Below the pieces are notes generated by a model. The model worked only from the letters and a program-made list of their open reading frames with translations, had not been told where the DNA came from and searched no databases. Of a stretch of 64,000 nucleotides of DNA, positions 44,301 through 52,541 are shown piece by piece (position 1 is the stretch's first letter; each line of letters opens with the position of its first letter). Made by a program: the position numbers and the translations under genes. Where the stretch lies: NCBI GenBank assembly GCA_910586965.1, contig CAJUMF010000010.1, positions 43,927 through 107,926 of the forward strand. Direction: 5' to 3'. Source of the DNA: an uncultured Dorea sp. (GTDB lineage Bacteria; Bacillota; Clostridia; Lachnospirales; Lachnospiraceae).

Positions 44301-45143
44301 ATGGACATTATCGAACGCATCCGCGCCTCTTATCCTGACCTGACGAAAAAGCAGAAAGCCATCGCTGACTACCTGACCGCAAACCCGGAGGACATCTGCT
44401 ACATAACCCTCGCCCAGCTAAGCCAGAATACTTCCGCATGTGAAGTGACTCTTCTTCGGTTCTGCCAGAAGATGGGTTGCGCCAGTTTCCTGGAACTTAA
44501 AAATGAATTCCGGGATTACACACAGACGATGATCAAGCTGGTCTCTTCGGCTCATTTCATCGCTCCAAAGCTTACCACCGGCAGTGCGTCAGAAAAAGAG
44601 GCTCTTTTATCAGAGATTTTCAACAAAGACGTCTGCGCCCTTTCGGAATATTATTCGAACATCCGCTTAGACAGCATCACCCGGATTGCAGACGAGATAC
44701 GAAAGAGCCGGAGAATCTATATCTTCGCCCACGACCTGTCCAAGATCATGGGGCGGTTTTTAGAATCGCGCCTGAAGATTCTTTATTTCAATGCGACTCT
44801 CGTAGACCTGGGGAATCTGGAAGAGACGCAGTACCATCTCCAAAACCTTGCCGAAGGAGACCTTGCCATCCTGTTTTCCTTCCCGCGCTACTTTTTCCCC
44901 ATCGGCAATATTGCCAGGAAGATATCCGGGTCAGGCATCCCCATCCTTGCCGTCACGGACAGCGATACCTCCCCGGTTGCAAAATACGGCGACCACCTTC
45001 TTATCTGCCCCGGACAGACGAAATTCTTCTACAACTCCCTGGCACTCCCCATGGCGGTGCTGAACCTCTTAGCCTCCTGCCTGGTCATCGACAATGTATC
45101 GCCCTCGGAGATGGAAGAATTCAAAGATACCTTATCATCCTGA
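44301..45143 (+). CDS. RpiR-family transcriptional regulator
   Basis: The 280-residue protein has an N-terminal RpiR helix-turn-helix (LTKKQKAIADYLTANPEDICYITLAQLSQNTSACEVTLLRFCQKMG) and a C-terminal SIS domain (about 120-260; RRIYIFAHDLSKIMG, DLAILFSFPRYFFPIG). SIS domains usually bind a phosphosugar. It is divergent from the symporter-amidohydrolase operon and close upstream of the DegT-like gene. The three GTAAA palindromes are its probable sites. Confidence 0.92.
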   Translation: MDIIERIRASYPDLTKKQKAIADYLTANPEDICYITLAQLSQNTSACEVTLLRFCQKMGCASFLELKNEFRDYTQTMIKLVSSAHFIAPKLTTGSASEKEALLSEIFNKDVCALSEYYSNIRLDSITRIADEIRKSRRIYIFAHDLSKIMGRFLESRLKILYFNATLVDLGNLEETQYHLQNLAEGDLAILFSFPRYFFPIGNIARKISGSGIPILAVTDSDTSPVAKYGDHLLICPGQTKFFYNSLALPMAVLNLLASCLVIDNVSPSEMEEFKDTLSS

Positions 45144-45230
45144 CAGAAAGATACGATGCAGCATTATCATGGGCGCACGCAAAAACCCGCTACAGCCAGC
45201 GGGGAATAAAATTACAAGGAGGATTTTTTC

Positions 45231-46286
45231 ATGGAAATCGGAGGATTTTTCCCTTACTCTTCTTTACTGAACGAAGAAAACAACTACATCAAAAGGATGT
45301 GTCCGGGCACGGACGACGTCCTTCACCTTATGTCCGGGAGATGCGCCATCTACCTTTGCCTTAAGGACATAATGGCGTCAGACAAAAAGCGGGCTGCCTA
45401 TCTGCCCGCATACACCTGCGAGACTGTGAGCGGCTGCTTTGTCAAGGCAGGTTATGAAATCTTTTACTACGATTTTGACCGGGACCTTACCCCGAAGTTC
45501 GACGAAAGCCTGATTCCGAAGATCAGTTTCCTTATGATCTGCGGCTATTACGGTTTCTCCGCTTTCGATACGGAATTCGTGAAAAAATGCCGCCGAAACA
45601 ATGTCGTCGTCATGCAGGATATGACCCACACCGCATTTTCCCCCGCATACCCGGAGACGGATTATCTGGCTGTGAGCCTCCGCAAATGGATGGGCGTCAC
45701 TTCCGGCGGCCTTGCCATCAAGCGCAGCGGGAAATTCAACGTCGCACCCATCCCGGCGGACGAAGTCCATCTGGACATCCGCCGCACTGCCCTTGGCAAA
45801 CGGGAAAAGTACGAGCTTACCGGCGACGAATCCCTCAACAAAGAAAGCGCCGACGCGTTCTGGAAAGCAGAATTCATGCTCCGGGAAATCTTTGATATGC
45901 AGGCAGGAGATGAAGAATCCCTCAAAACCATCCTGCACTATCCCCTTGATGAATCTATCGAAAAACGGCGGGAAAACTTCACATATCTTCTTAAAAATCT
46001 GCCGGAGAATCCGGCGGTGCGCCCTGTCTTTACCGAGCTGCCGGAAGATGTATGCCCCATGTTCTTCCCGTTTCTTGTTGACGAAAGAGACGCACTGATG
46101 AAACATCTGGCGGACAGTCAGATTCCGCCGAAAGTGTACTGGCCGGTACCGCCCTTTATTGAGATTGAGAAATATCCAGGCGCACAGTACATCTACGACC
46201 ATGTTATGTCCATAAGCTGCGACCAGCGGTTTGATAGATCAGATATGGAGCGGGTGGCGGAAGTATTCCGGGAATTCGCTGTTTAA
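45231..46286 (+). CDS. DegT/DnrJ-like PLP-dependent enzyme
   Basis: The 351-residue protein resembles DegT/DnrJ/EryC1/StrS aminotransferases. It has LMSGRCAIYLCLKDI near the start, an Asp in VVMQDMTH that would contact the PLP ring nitrogen, and the presumed Schiff-base Lys152 in SLRKWMGVTSGG. The sequence is divergent, and no sugar-nucleotide genes are nearby, so a typical O-antigen role is unlikely. AAGGAGGATTTT precedes the ATG. The substrate is unknown. Confidence 0.75.
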   Translation: MEIGGFFPYSSLLNEENNYIKRMCPGTDDVLHLMSGRCAIYLCLKDIMASDKKRAAYLPAYTCETVSGCFVKAGYEIFYYDFDRDLTPKFDESLIPKISFLMICGYYGFSAFDTEFVKKCRRNNVVVMQDMTHTAFSPAYPETDYLAVSLRKWMGVTSGGLAIKRSGKFNVAPIPADEVHLDIRRTALGKREKYELTGDESLNKESADAFWKAEFMLREIFDMQAGDEESLKTILHYPLDESIEKRRENFTYLLKNLPENPAVRPVFTELPEDVCPMFFPFLVDERDALMKHLADSQIPPKVYWPVPPFIEIEKYPGAQYIYDHVMSISCDQRFDRSDMERVAEVFREFAV

Positions 46287-46336
46287 AAGCGGGAATAAGA
46301 CAGAAATCAATTGAGCGGTAATCTGAGTAATTGTGT

Positions 46337-46380
46337 AAAAAGACAGCCTGTGCGTGAAACACACACGGGCTGTCTTTTTT
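46337..46380. terminator. Bidirectional terminator
   Basis: AAAAAGACAGCC and GGCTGTCTTTTTT pair, extended by TGTGCGTG/CACACG, giving a strong stem with A and T runs on both sides. It separates the DegT-like gene and convergent iadA. Confidence 0.85.
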
Positions 46381-46403
46381 ATCCACAACCTTACTATCCT
46401 TTT

Positions 46404-47549
46404 CTACTTTTCATAAGTTCCCCTCCGGATGACCTCGCCGCCCCGCATAAATATCTGCCCCCGGGCAATGAAACTGTCCAGAGACATATCATTTCCCAAA
46501 AGGAGCATATCTGCGTCCGCGCCTTTTCGGATACAGCCTTTTTTCGGATACAGCCCAAGGCACTCCGCCACCTGGCTGGTCATGTAAGGCAGAGCCTCCT
46601 CCATGGGCATCCCAAGCTCCGTTACCATGCGGGTCAGCTCCTTAAAAAGAGCGTCCACCCCGGAGACCCCCATCTCAATGAGCGTTCCGTCTTCCGCGTA
46701 ATTAGACCAGCTCCCGTGTCCGTCAGAGCTTACGGTGATATGGTTTCGGGGGATTCCGCGCTTTACTGCCTCGGCGATGCAGTTCCCCGGAGCAGCGTCT
46801 TTGCTGATTCCGCAGGTCAGGTCAATGTATCCGCCCATTTCCAGGAATGCATACCCCTCTTCCAAAAGCCTCCTGTTGCGGTTGACATGGGTAGGGCGGA
46901 AAATCCGGATGGGAACAGAGCCTTCCTCAAGAGCCGCAAGCACCGGCTTTAATCCCGACTCCTCATCTCCCATATGGAGGACGACCACCCCCGGTTTTCC
47001 AGAAAGCATCCCTGCCACCCGCACTTTTCCTGCACACTGTATCAGCTCCCGCACGGTAACATTGGGCGCACGGTGGTCGGATATGGCAAGCTTTAATCCC
47101 AGCACTTCCTTTATAAACACCACATCCCTGTCCGCATCCCCGGTAATCGTCGGCGACGGATAGCCGTAAGCTCCCGTCATCATGTATGCCGTCACGCCCT
47201 CCTCATTAATCGCAGCCGTCTTCGCATACAGGTTCTCCACACTCCTGGTAATCCCGTCGGTTCCCAGGAGACCGACTACCGTCGTGATGCCTCCCCTTAC
47301 AAGCTCCGACAGCTCAAGCTCCGGGGTACGGGTGTGGAAACTTCCCTCGCCTCCGCCTCCCGTCACATGCACATGCTGGTCGATAAGCCCGGGGATGAGC
47401 GCCATCCCCCTTACGTCCATCACGTCACACACAGCCGGCAGCCCATCGATAGAATCCTCCACGCACTCTATCTTCTCATTACAAATAAGGACGTCCTTCC
47501 TGCCCAAATATTCCGGCGCATAAACCTCTGCATTTTTAATCAACAGCAT
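46404..47549 (-). CDS. iadA: Beta-aspartyl (isoaspartyl) dipeptidase
   Basis: The 381-residue amidohydrolase-superfamily enzyme cleaves isoaspartyl dipeptides formed by protein ageing. Motifs: LIPGLIDQHVHVTGGGGEG (HxH metal site), GLLGTDG, VLHMGD, THVNRN (His ligand) and the catalytic Asp in SSDGHGSW. It carries a Tyr (MMTGAYGYPSP) in the substrate pocket as in the family. It appears monocistronic. Confidence 0.93.
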   Translation of the reverse strand: MLLIKNAEVYAPEYLGRKDVLICNEKIECVEDSIDGLPAVCDVMDVRGMALIPGLIDQHVHVTGGGGEGSFHTRTPELELSELVRGGITTVVGLLGTDGITRSVENLYAKTAAINEEGVTAYMMTGAYGYPSPTITGDADRDVVFIKEVLGLKLAISDHRAPNVTVRELIQCAGKVRVAGMLSGKPGVVVLHMGDEESGLKPVLAALEEGSVPIRIFRPTHVNRNRRLLEEGYAFLEMGGYIDLTCGISKDAAPGNCIAEAVKRGIPRNHITVSSDGHGSWSNYAEDGTLIEMGVSGVDALFKELTRMVTELGMPMEEALPYMTSQVAECLGLYPKKGCIRKGADADMLLLGNDMSLDSFIARGQIFMRGGEVIRRGTYEK

Positions 47550-47621
47550 ACCGTAAAATCCTCTTCTTCCTCAGTTTTCTTCTACACTCTCCGCAGGCAA
47601 CGGATATCTCTCGGACATCTC

Positions 47622-48299
47622 TCACACATTCTCCGTATACCGGCAGCCCGGATACCCGCCGCATCCCCAGAACTGCCCGAATTTCCCTTTCCGCCTCACC
47701 ATCATCTGCCCGCACCTGGGGCATATCTTCAGATTCTTTTTTACCGCTGGTGACTTTAACGCCTCCCCCAGCCGCTCAAACACTTTCTGGTTCATGCCGC
47801 AGTCTGCAAGAGCACGGTGCGCCCCGTCCGCAGCGATACCGTAATGCGCCACCAAATCCGTCAGCTTGTGATTGGAAAGCTCAGGCAGACATTGCCTCGC
47901 CAGCGTAAGAGTGTCTATGTAATCGTTGGCAAATGCCTTTCCCCAGTAAACTTTCGCATCCCTCTGGATAAACTTCATATCAAACGTGTGGATATTATGC
48001 CCCACCAGAACCATGTCTCCGATAAACGCGTCAAAATCCGCCAGTGCTTTCTCAAACACAGGGGCATCCTTCACCATGTCGTCATAGATATGATTGACCT
48101 GGGATGCCCGGAAAGGTATCTTCATCTCCGGATTTACCAGCGTGGAGAACTCCTCCACAACCTTCTTCCCTTTTACCTTGACAGCGGAAATCTCAATCAC
48201 CCTGTCCGTCATATAGCTGATTCCCGTCGTCTCCAGATCAAACACCACATAATCCGGCATGTATTTGTCAAGCTTTCTTCCCTGCGTATCTCCAAGCAT
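47622..48299 (-). CDS. DnaQ-like 3'-5' exonuclease with C-terminal zinc finger
   Basis: About 225 residues: an exonuclease domain (DYVVFDLETTGI motif I, GHNIHTFDMKFI motif II, HRALADCGMN motif III) and a C-terminal topoisomerase-type C4 zinc finger (CPRCGQMMVRRKGKFGQFWGCGGYPGC). The combination resembles DNA polymerase III epsilon-like repair nucleases. The ATG at 48299 is chosen because AAAGGAGAAAGAGG lies just upstream; the frame stays open for 27 more codons. Confidence 0.88.
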   Translation of the reverse strand: MLGDTQGRKLDKYMPDYVVFDLETTGISYMTDRVIEISAVKVKGKKVVEEFSTLVNPEMKIPFRASQVNHIYDDMVKDAPVFEKALADFDAFIGDMVLVGHNIHTFDMKFIQRDAKVYWGKAFANDYIDTLTLARQCLPELSNHKLTDLVAHYGIAADGAHRALADCGMNQKVFERLGEALKSPAVKKNLKICPRCGQMMVRRKGKFGQFWGCGGYPGCRYTENV

Positions 48300-48433
48300 C
48301 CTCTTTCTCCTTTGGTATCTTAAAATATCAGCGTATTTTATTATATATAATATCCTTTCGTATTTCAAGCGTCCGCCCATTTTTCCGGTTCATGCTTTCC
48401 GGCCCATGCCGGCAAGCTGCCGCTCAAGTCTGT

Positions 48434-48661
48434 TTAACATCTGTCATTTACATACTTGTCCTGAATCTCTGTCAAAATCTTATACGACTCAAGAATCCCT
48501 TTCGCCACTACATATACCATCAATGTCAAATCTTCACTTTTATCGTATCTCCGGAATGCCTGACGATACTTTGAATGGTCTGTAATAATTGCCGGCAGCA
48601 TTCCATAGTTGAGCAGCATCTGGTTCATCACTAGTCTGCCTGTCCGGCCGTTACCATCAGC
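48434..48661 (-). pseudogene. Truncated Fic-domain gene (C-terminal remnant)
   Basis: The minus-strand frame begins right after a stop codon with ADGNGRTGRLVMNQMLLNYG, which is the second half of the Fic motif HPFxxGNGRxxR; the HPF part is missing. About 75 residues of helical C-terminus follow. Fic enzymes transfer AMP or other groups to proteins. The upstream part has been lost at a junction next to the AlbA gene, where TTGACATA occurs; the same octamer occurs at the far side of that gene. Confidence 0.8.
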
Positions 48662-48685
48662 TTATGTCAAGTATGGGGCAAAAAT

Positions 48686-49729
48686 TTATAGCATATTTAT
48701 TTTTATATCAATTTCCTCCAAACTACTTTGTAGTTCACATGTATTTTCTGTTATGGTCATCAATTCCCTATATTCTGACAAAAATACATTCTCATAAAAT
48801 TCCAATATTCCGTCATATCTTAAATTATTTCCTTGTTCATCTTTCTGTAAATCACTTAATAATTTTTTCAAATTATTTTTCAGATAAAGGTAACTTTGCT
48901 CCATCTCTACTAATTTACTACTATATTTATCATAACATTTATAATTACATCCGAGCAACAAATCATATAGATATTCTTTTGGCATTTCTCTACATTCAAA
49001 ATTTTTAATTTTAAGCATTGACTTTTTTATTTGATCAGAAAATTTTTTGCTAGTTTTATATTTAACATCATATTTCCATAGAGTCTCTTGAATTTCTTCT
49101 TTTTCTTCAAGATGATTTCTGATTAATCTTTGCAAATTATTATATGATTTATATAAATAAATAATATTGTCGTTTAATAATGTTACAAAAAGTAATTCTT
49201 TGCTTAATTCATTTCTTTCTATTTTTAACTTTTGCAATTCAATATTTCTGAATTCTGAACGTTCTTTATATATATTCTCTAAGTCTAAACGAGTTATTTT
49301 AGATTGACTACTATTTATCCGTATCCAAATATCACCTTTCTTTAACTTATTCAAATCCTTTCTCATTGCATATGGCCTATCATTAGTTGAACCAATAATT
49401 ATACAAAGTAGTGTTTTATCTTTTACAATATGCTTCTCAATATCCAACCCGATATTAGGTTCAATATTATCTCTTATTACTTGTTGATAATCTGCTGCAT
49501 CTTTTATATCTTTTTCATCTATCCCTATAATCTCTCTATCAAGACCAGGTGTATCCTTAACCCCTATAACAATATACTTATTACCACTTTCAAATGAATT
49601 GGCCATGGACATAATATCTTTAACAAAATCATCTTTTTGTTTTGATAGGTTATATAATTCTTTTTTATAGTCAATATCAGTTCTCTCGTTCATAGATTTA
49701 ATAATTTCAAAAAGTTCTTCTGTTTTCAT
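48686..49729 (-). CDS. AlbA_2 (Schlafen-type) domain protein with coiled coil
   Basis: The 347-residue protein has an N-terminal AlbA_2/divergent-AAA-type domain (about 1-155: DYKKELYNLSKQKDDFVKDIMSMANSFESGNKYIVIGVKD, YAMRKDLNKLKKGDIWIRINSSQSK). A Lys/Glu/Asn-rich helical C-terminus follows, with likely coiled coil at 160-230 and 270-347. It is clearly richer in A and T than its neighbours, suggesting transfer. AlbA_2 proteins occur in defence and mobile contexts. AATGGAGG precedes the ATG. Confidence 0.75.
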   Translation of the reverse strand: MKTEELFEIIKSMNERTDIDYKKELYNLSKQKDDFVKDIMSMANSFESGNKYIVIGVKDTPGLDREIIGIDEKDIKDAADYQQVIRDNIEPNIGLDIEKHIVKDKTLLCIIIGSTNDRPYAMRKDLNKLKKGDIWIRINSSQSKITRLDLENIYKERSEFRNIELQKLKIERNELSKELLFVTLLNDNIIYLYKSYNNLQRLIRNHLEEKEEIQETLWKYDVKYKTSKKFSDQIKKSMLKIKNFECREMPKEYLYDLLLGCNYKCYDKYSSKLVEMEQSYLYLKNNLKKLLSDLQKDEQGNNLRYDGILEFYENVFLSEYRELMTITENTCELQSSLEEIDIKINML

Positions 49730-49753
49730 AATACCTCCATTATGATATCTATG

Positions 49754-50443
49754 TCAAAACACCCCAAAATTCTCAAACATTATCTCCACCCTATCAATCT
49801 TCTTCTCCGTATGATAATGCCCACAATACCACTTTCCATAATCCAGCCTATCCTCAATCCCATCCAGCCATTCCTCCGTAGACTTATCCACCTTACTCTG
49901 GTCCACCCCGGCCATAAACACCTCCACCGGCTCATATTTCAGCGGAACCGTATGGCTCAATACCACATCCACCTTCCACCCCAGCCCGTCCAGCCTGCTC
50001 TCCACATACCTCTTAACCTCTTCCGAAAGCTGCTCATCCGGCCACCACCCATATCCATACATAAGCCGGACCATCTTATCAATACTATAAGCCCCGTCCA
50101 TGACAACAGCCTGCTTTCCGTCTAAATCAAACACTTCCCCATCCTTCGCAAACAACAGACTCGGATACTCTTCTTCCTGGTACACCACACCCCCGCGCCA
50201 CACCTTCTCCCGATATCCTTCAATGGTCTGCGGCCTCCGCTCATGGTTCCCATGGATCGCAAAAATCGTAATCGGCAGAGCCTCCAAAAACTCCTTCTTC
50301 CTCATATCCCGGATTCCCCCGCTGAAATTAATCCCGGCATCCCCCAGAATAACCATCACATCCTCCCTGCAGGTCCCGAACCGCCTACAGAAATCCTCAA
50401 TCCGCCCAAACTCCCCATGGGCATCTCCCGTTATGTAAATCAT
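49754..50443 (-). CDS. Calcineurin-like metallophosphoesterase
   Basis: The 229-residue enzyme shows all metallophosphoesterase motifs: YITGDAHGEF, ILGDAGINF, AIHGNHE, LSHTVP and CGHYHTEKK. Such enzymes hydrolyse phosphoesters, including nucleotides or small phosphorylated metabolites. The ATG at 50443 is preferred because GGAAGGGATGG lies upstream. It may form a unit with the small gene upstream. Confidence 0.88.
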   Translation of the reverse strand: MIYITGDAHGEFGRIEDFCRRFGTCREDVMVILGDAGINFSGGIRDMRKKEFLEALPITIFAIHGNHERRPQTIEGYREKVWRGGVVYQEEEYPSLLFAKDGEVFDLDGKQAVVMDGAYSIDKMVRLMYGYGWWPDEQLSEEVKRYVESRLDGLGWKVDVVLSHTVPLKYEPVEVFMAGVDQSKVDKSTEEWLDGIEDRLDYGKWYCGHYHTEKKIDRVEIMFENFGVF

Positions 50444-50485
50444 ACAACCATCCCTTCCGGCAGGCACCCTAATTATACCATATCC

Positions 50486-50827
50486 TCACCGCATTTCGCC
50501 TAAAATCTTTTCATAAACATTCCCAAATTTCCAGACCACTTCCATCCTGTCCTCCCCCATCACCTTCGCGCTCTCACTCAAAGAAACCATCGCCCGCTTA
50601 TTATACCCCTCCAGATGCAGATACTCCCGAATTCGCAGAGCCTCCCGGTACTCCCTCTTCCCAGATTCCTCCACGACCTCCCGCGCCTCTGCCTCCAAAA
50701 CCGCCGCAGACACTTCCTGCCTCCTGATATCCAATGCCCTCTTCCTCTCCACAAATAGGAGGACATTCAGGTAAACAATCAGATGATTCAGGTCATTTGC
50801 AAACATACTGGTAAAGCCACGGTTCAT
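50486..50827 (-). CDS. Hypothetical helical protein
   Basis: 113 residues starting MNRGFTSMFANDLNHLIVYLNVLLFVERKRALD. It is mostly helical, with many charged residues and no family I recognise. The start at 50827 follows AGGAAAGG. It lies between the AbiE remnant and the metallophosphoesterase gene on the same strand. Confidence 0.5.
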   Translation of the reverse strand: MNRGFTSMFANDLNHLIVYLNVLLFVERKRALDIRRQEVSAAVLEAEAREVVEESGKREYREALRIREYLHLEGYNKRAMVSLSESAKVMGEDRMEVVWKFGNVYEKILGEMR

Positions 50828-50868
50828 AACAGTTCCTTTCCTAGTTGAATTTAGAATCATTTTGCGTG

Positions 50869-51227
50869 TTATTCTGTAACATACATATTGCTGTAAATAT
50901 CCAAGATAGAATCCTTCGGGCGATGAATACCTATATCTGTTAAGCGGATCTCTGTTTCTCGCATTTGGCCTATGAACTGTGTAATATCCTCACTGACAGA
51001 CTTTGGAACAGTTATTTTCTGACCCTCCCGTACCAGTTGGAACAAGCGAAATACATCCAGTCGGTGCTTTTTAATATCCCTTGAGTTTACATGGATCCCT
51101 TCAGCCTTTTTGCTTTTCAGGTCCAGCCATGCCTTCATTTTCAGAGGAATGATATGCTCTGCATCCAATATGGAAATACCGTCGGCAACGGTTCTTCCAT
51201 CTAAAAGAAAGCGGTAGCGTTTACCAT
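50869..51227 (-). pseudogene. AbiEii-like nucleotidyltransferase toxin, N-terminally deleted
   Basis: The minus strand encodes the C-terminal third of an AbiEii-type toxin (RYRFLLDGRTVADGISILD, then IIPLKMKAWLDL and DIKKHRLDVFRLFQLV). A ribosome site (GGAG) and ATG at 51227 directly follow the antitoxin stop, where the toxin should begin. That ATG is out of frame and hits TAG after eight codons. The GSX-D nucleotidyltransferase core is missing, so an internal deletion has removed it and the toxin is inactive. Confidence 0.75.
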
Positions 51228-51239
51228 TTGATTTTCTCC

Positions 51240-52220
51240 TTATTCTTCCTCTTTGACAGGCAATTCATATCTTTCACGAATTTCATCCAGGCACATCTGA
51301 ATCCGCTCGTTGGGATCGTTATCCATGCTCAGCAGCAGGGAAATATCATCTACACAGGCATTTTTTGCCAATATAGCAGGGTCATAGGACCATACCTCAA
51401 AGACAGACCCGCCGAAATCTCCAAAATACTGTTCAGTACAAATAGCATCTGCCGGAATTTTCGCAGCAGTCTTTTTAGAAATAGCAATTGCGCCATCCTG
51501 TTCATTTACACTGATTATAGATTGCTGTGCCAACGCACGTATTCCACTTATGATCTGTTTTTCAATCTGAACCGGTGTTTTCACATAAATGCGCCGCTCC
51601 ACGGGTGATTTCAGACGTTCATATCCCTTTTTCAAAAATTCCGGTTTCCCGTATGCCAAAGTGACCCATTTATGTGTGCCTTCCTCATTTTGCGTGATCA
51701 GGCCAGAAACAGTAAGATCACTGATAGCTCTCGTGCAGGTCGCTTTTGAAATGGAAAGCTCTTTTGCAATCTGTGTCAGATTTACAGGCTCTGTACCCTG
51801 GTCATAATATAAATACAGAAAGACGAGCTGTGTTCCCGGAGCCATTTTATCGGCAATGGCCGTTTCCGCCTTAAACTGTTCACGGAAGGAACATCCCCAA
51901 AACGGAAGATATACTTGCTGGGACTTGGAAACGAAAGGAATGTGATTTTCTATCAGGTTCCGTCTCTGCAGCGCAGTTAAATTTTCCAGACCCAGTGCAC
52001 AGGGAATTGTACAAAGTTCCTGAAACTTCTTTAGCTGTTTCTTTAATGCAGGCAGCCGCCAGGAAGGAGCCTTTGGAGTCAAAATGATACATTGGTTTTG
52101 CCCCCAGCTCAGCAGTTGCGGCGTATATCCATCGCGGATATAATACGGCGTATCATCCGCATAACGATATTCTGCCTCTGTAATATCCGAACCGAATACC
52201 AATTTAAGAAAAGATAACAT
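51240..52220 (-). CDS. AbiEi-like antitoxin / HTH regulator
   Basis: The 326-residue protein has a winged helix in the middle (about 128-190, LTQIAKELSISKATCTRAISDLTVSGLI). Its arrangement directly upstream of an AbiEii remnant identifies it as the antitoxin partner of an AbiE-type system. AbiEi proteins repress their own operon. The start at 52220 follows AAAGGAGG. The gene appears intact although its toxin has decayed. Confidence 0.75.
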   Translation of the reverse strand: MLSFLKLVFGSDITEAEYRYADDTPYYIRDGYTPQLLSWGQNQCIILTPKAPSWRLPALKKQLKKFQELCTIPCALGLENLTALQRRNLIENHIPFVSKSQQVYLPFWGCSFREQFKAETAIADKMAPGTQLVFLYLYYDQGTEPVNLTQIAKELSISKATCTRAISDLTVSGLITQNEEGTHKWVTLAYGKPEFLKKGYERLKSPVERRIYVKTPVQIEKQIISGIRALAQQSIISVNEQDGAIAISKKTAAKIPADAICTEQYFGDFGGSVFEVWSYDPAILAKNACVDDISLLLSMDNDPNERIQMCLDEIRERYELPVKEEE

Positions 52221-52431
52221 ATTCAGAAAACCTCCTTTGAATCCTTCCATTATTTCATCATTAGTTTTATTATACCGTTGCAAGCGAAACACGTCAAGCA
52301 ACTATGAAACATCCAAAAACAGAACATCGGTGTTCCATTAAAAATAGTATTTCCATAAATGTATAACAATATCAGCATACCTCTATTTTCACGACAATTC
52401 AGTTCCATCTCCACCTCCGGCAAACATGATA

Positions 52432-52465
52432 GAAAAGCAGGGAGATAAGACATCCATCCCCCTGC
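52432..52465 (-). terminator. Terminator of the DUF362 gene
   Basis: On the minus strand GCAGGGGGAT pairs with ATCTCCCTGC (one mismatch), followed by TTTT. The rest of 52221-52541 shows no gene. Confidence 0.65.
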
Positions 52466-52541
52466 AGATATTTTCATCCAAGCAATCCCTTACACTTGTA
52501 CATTATATGTAGCTTTCGAAAAAAAGCAGCCACCCAAATAT

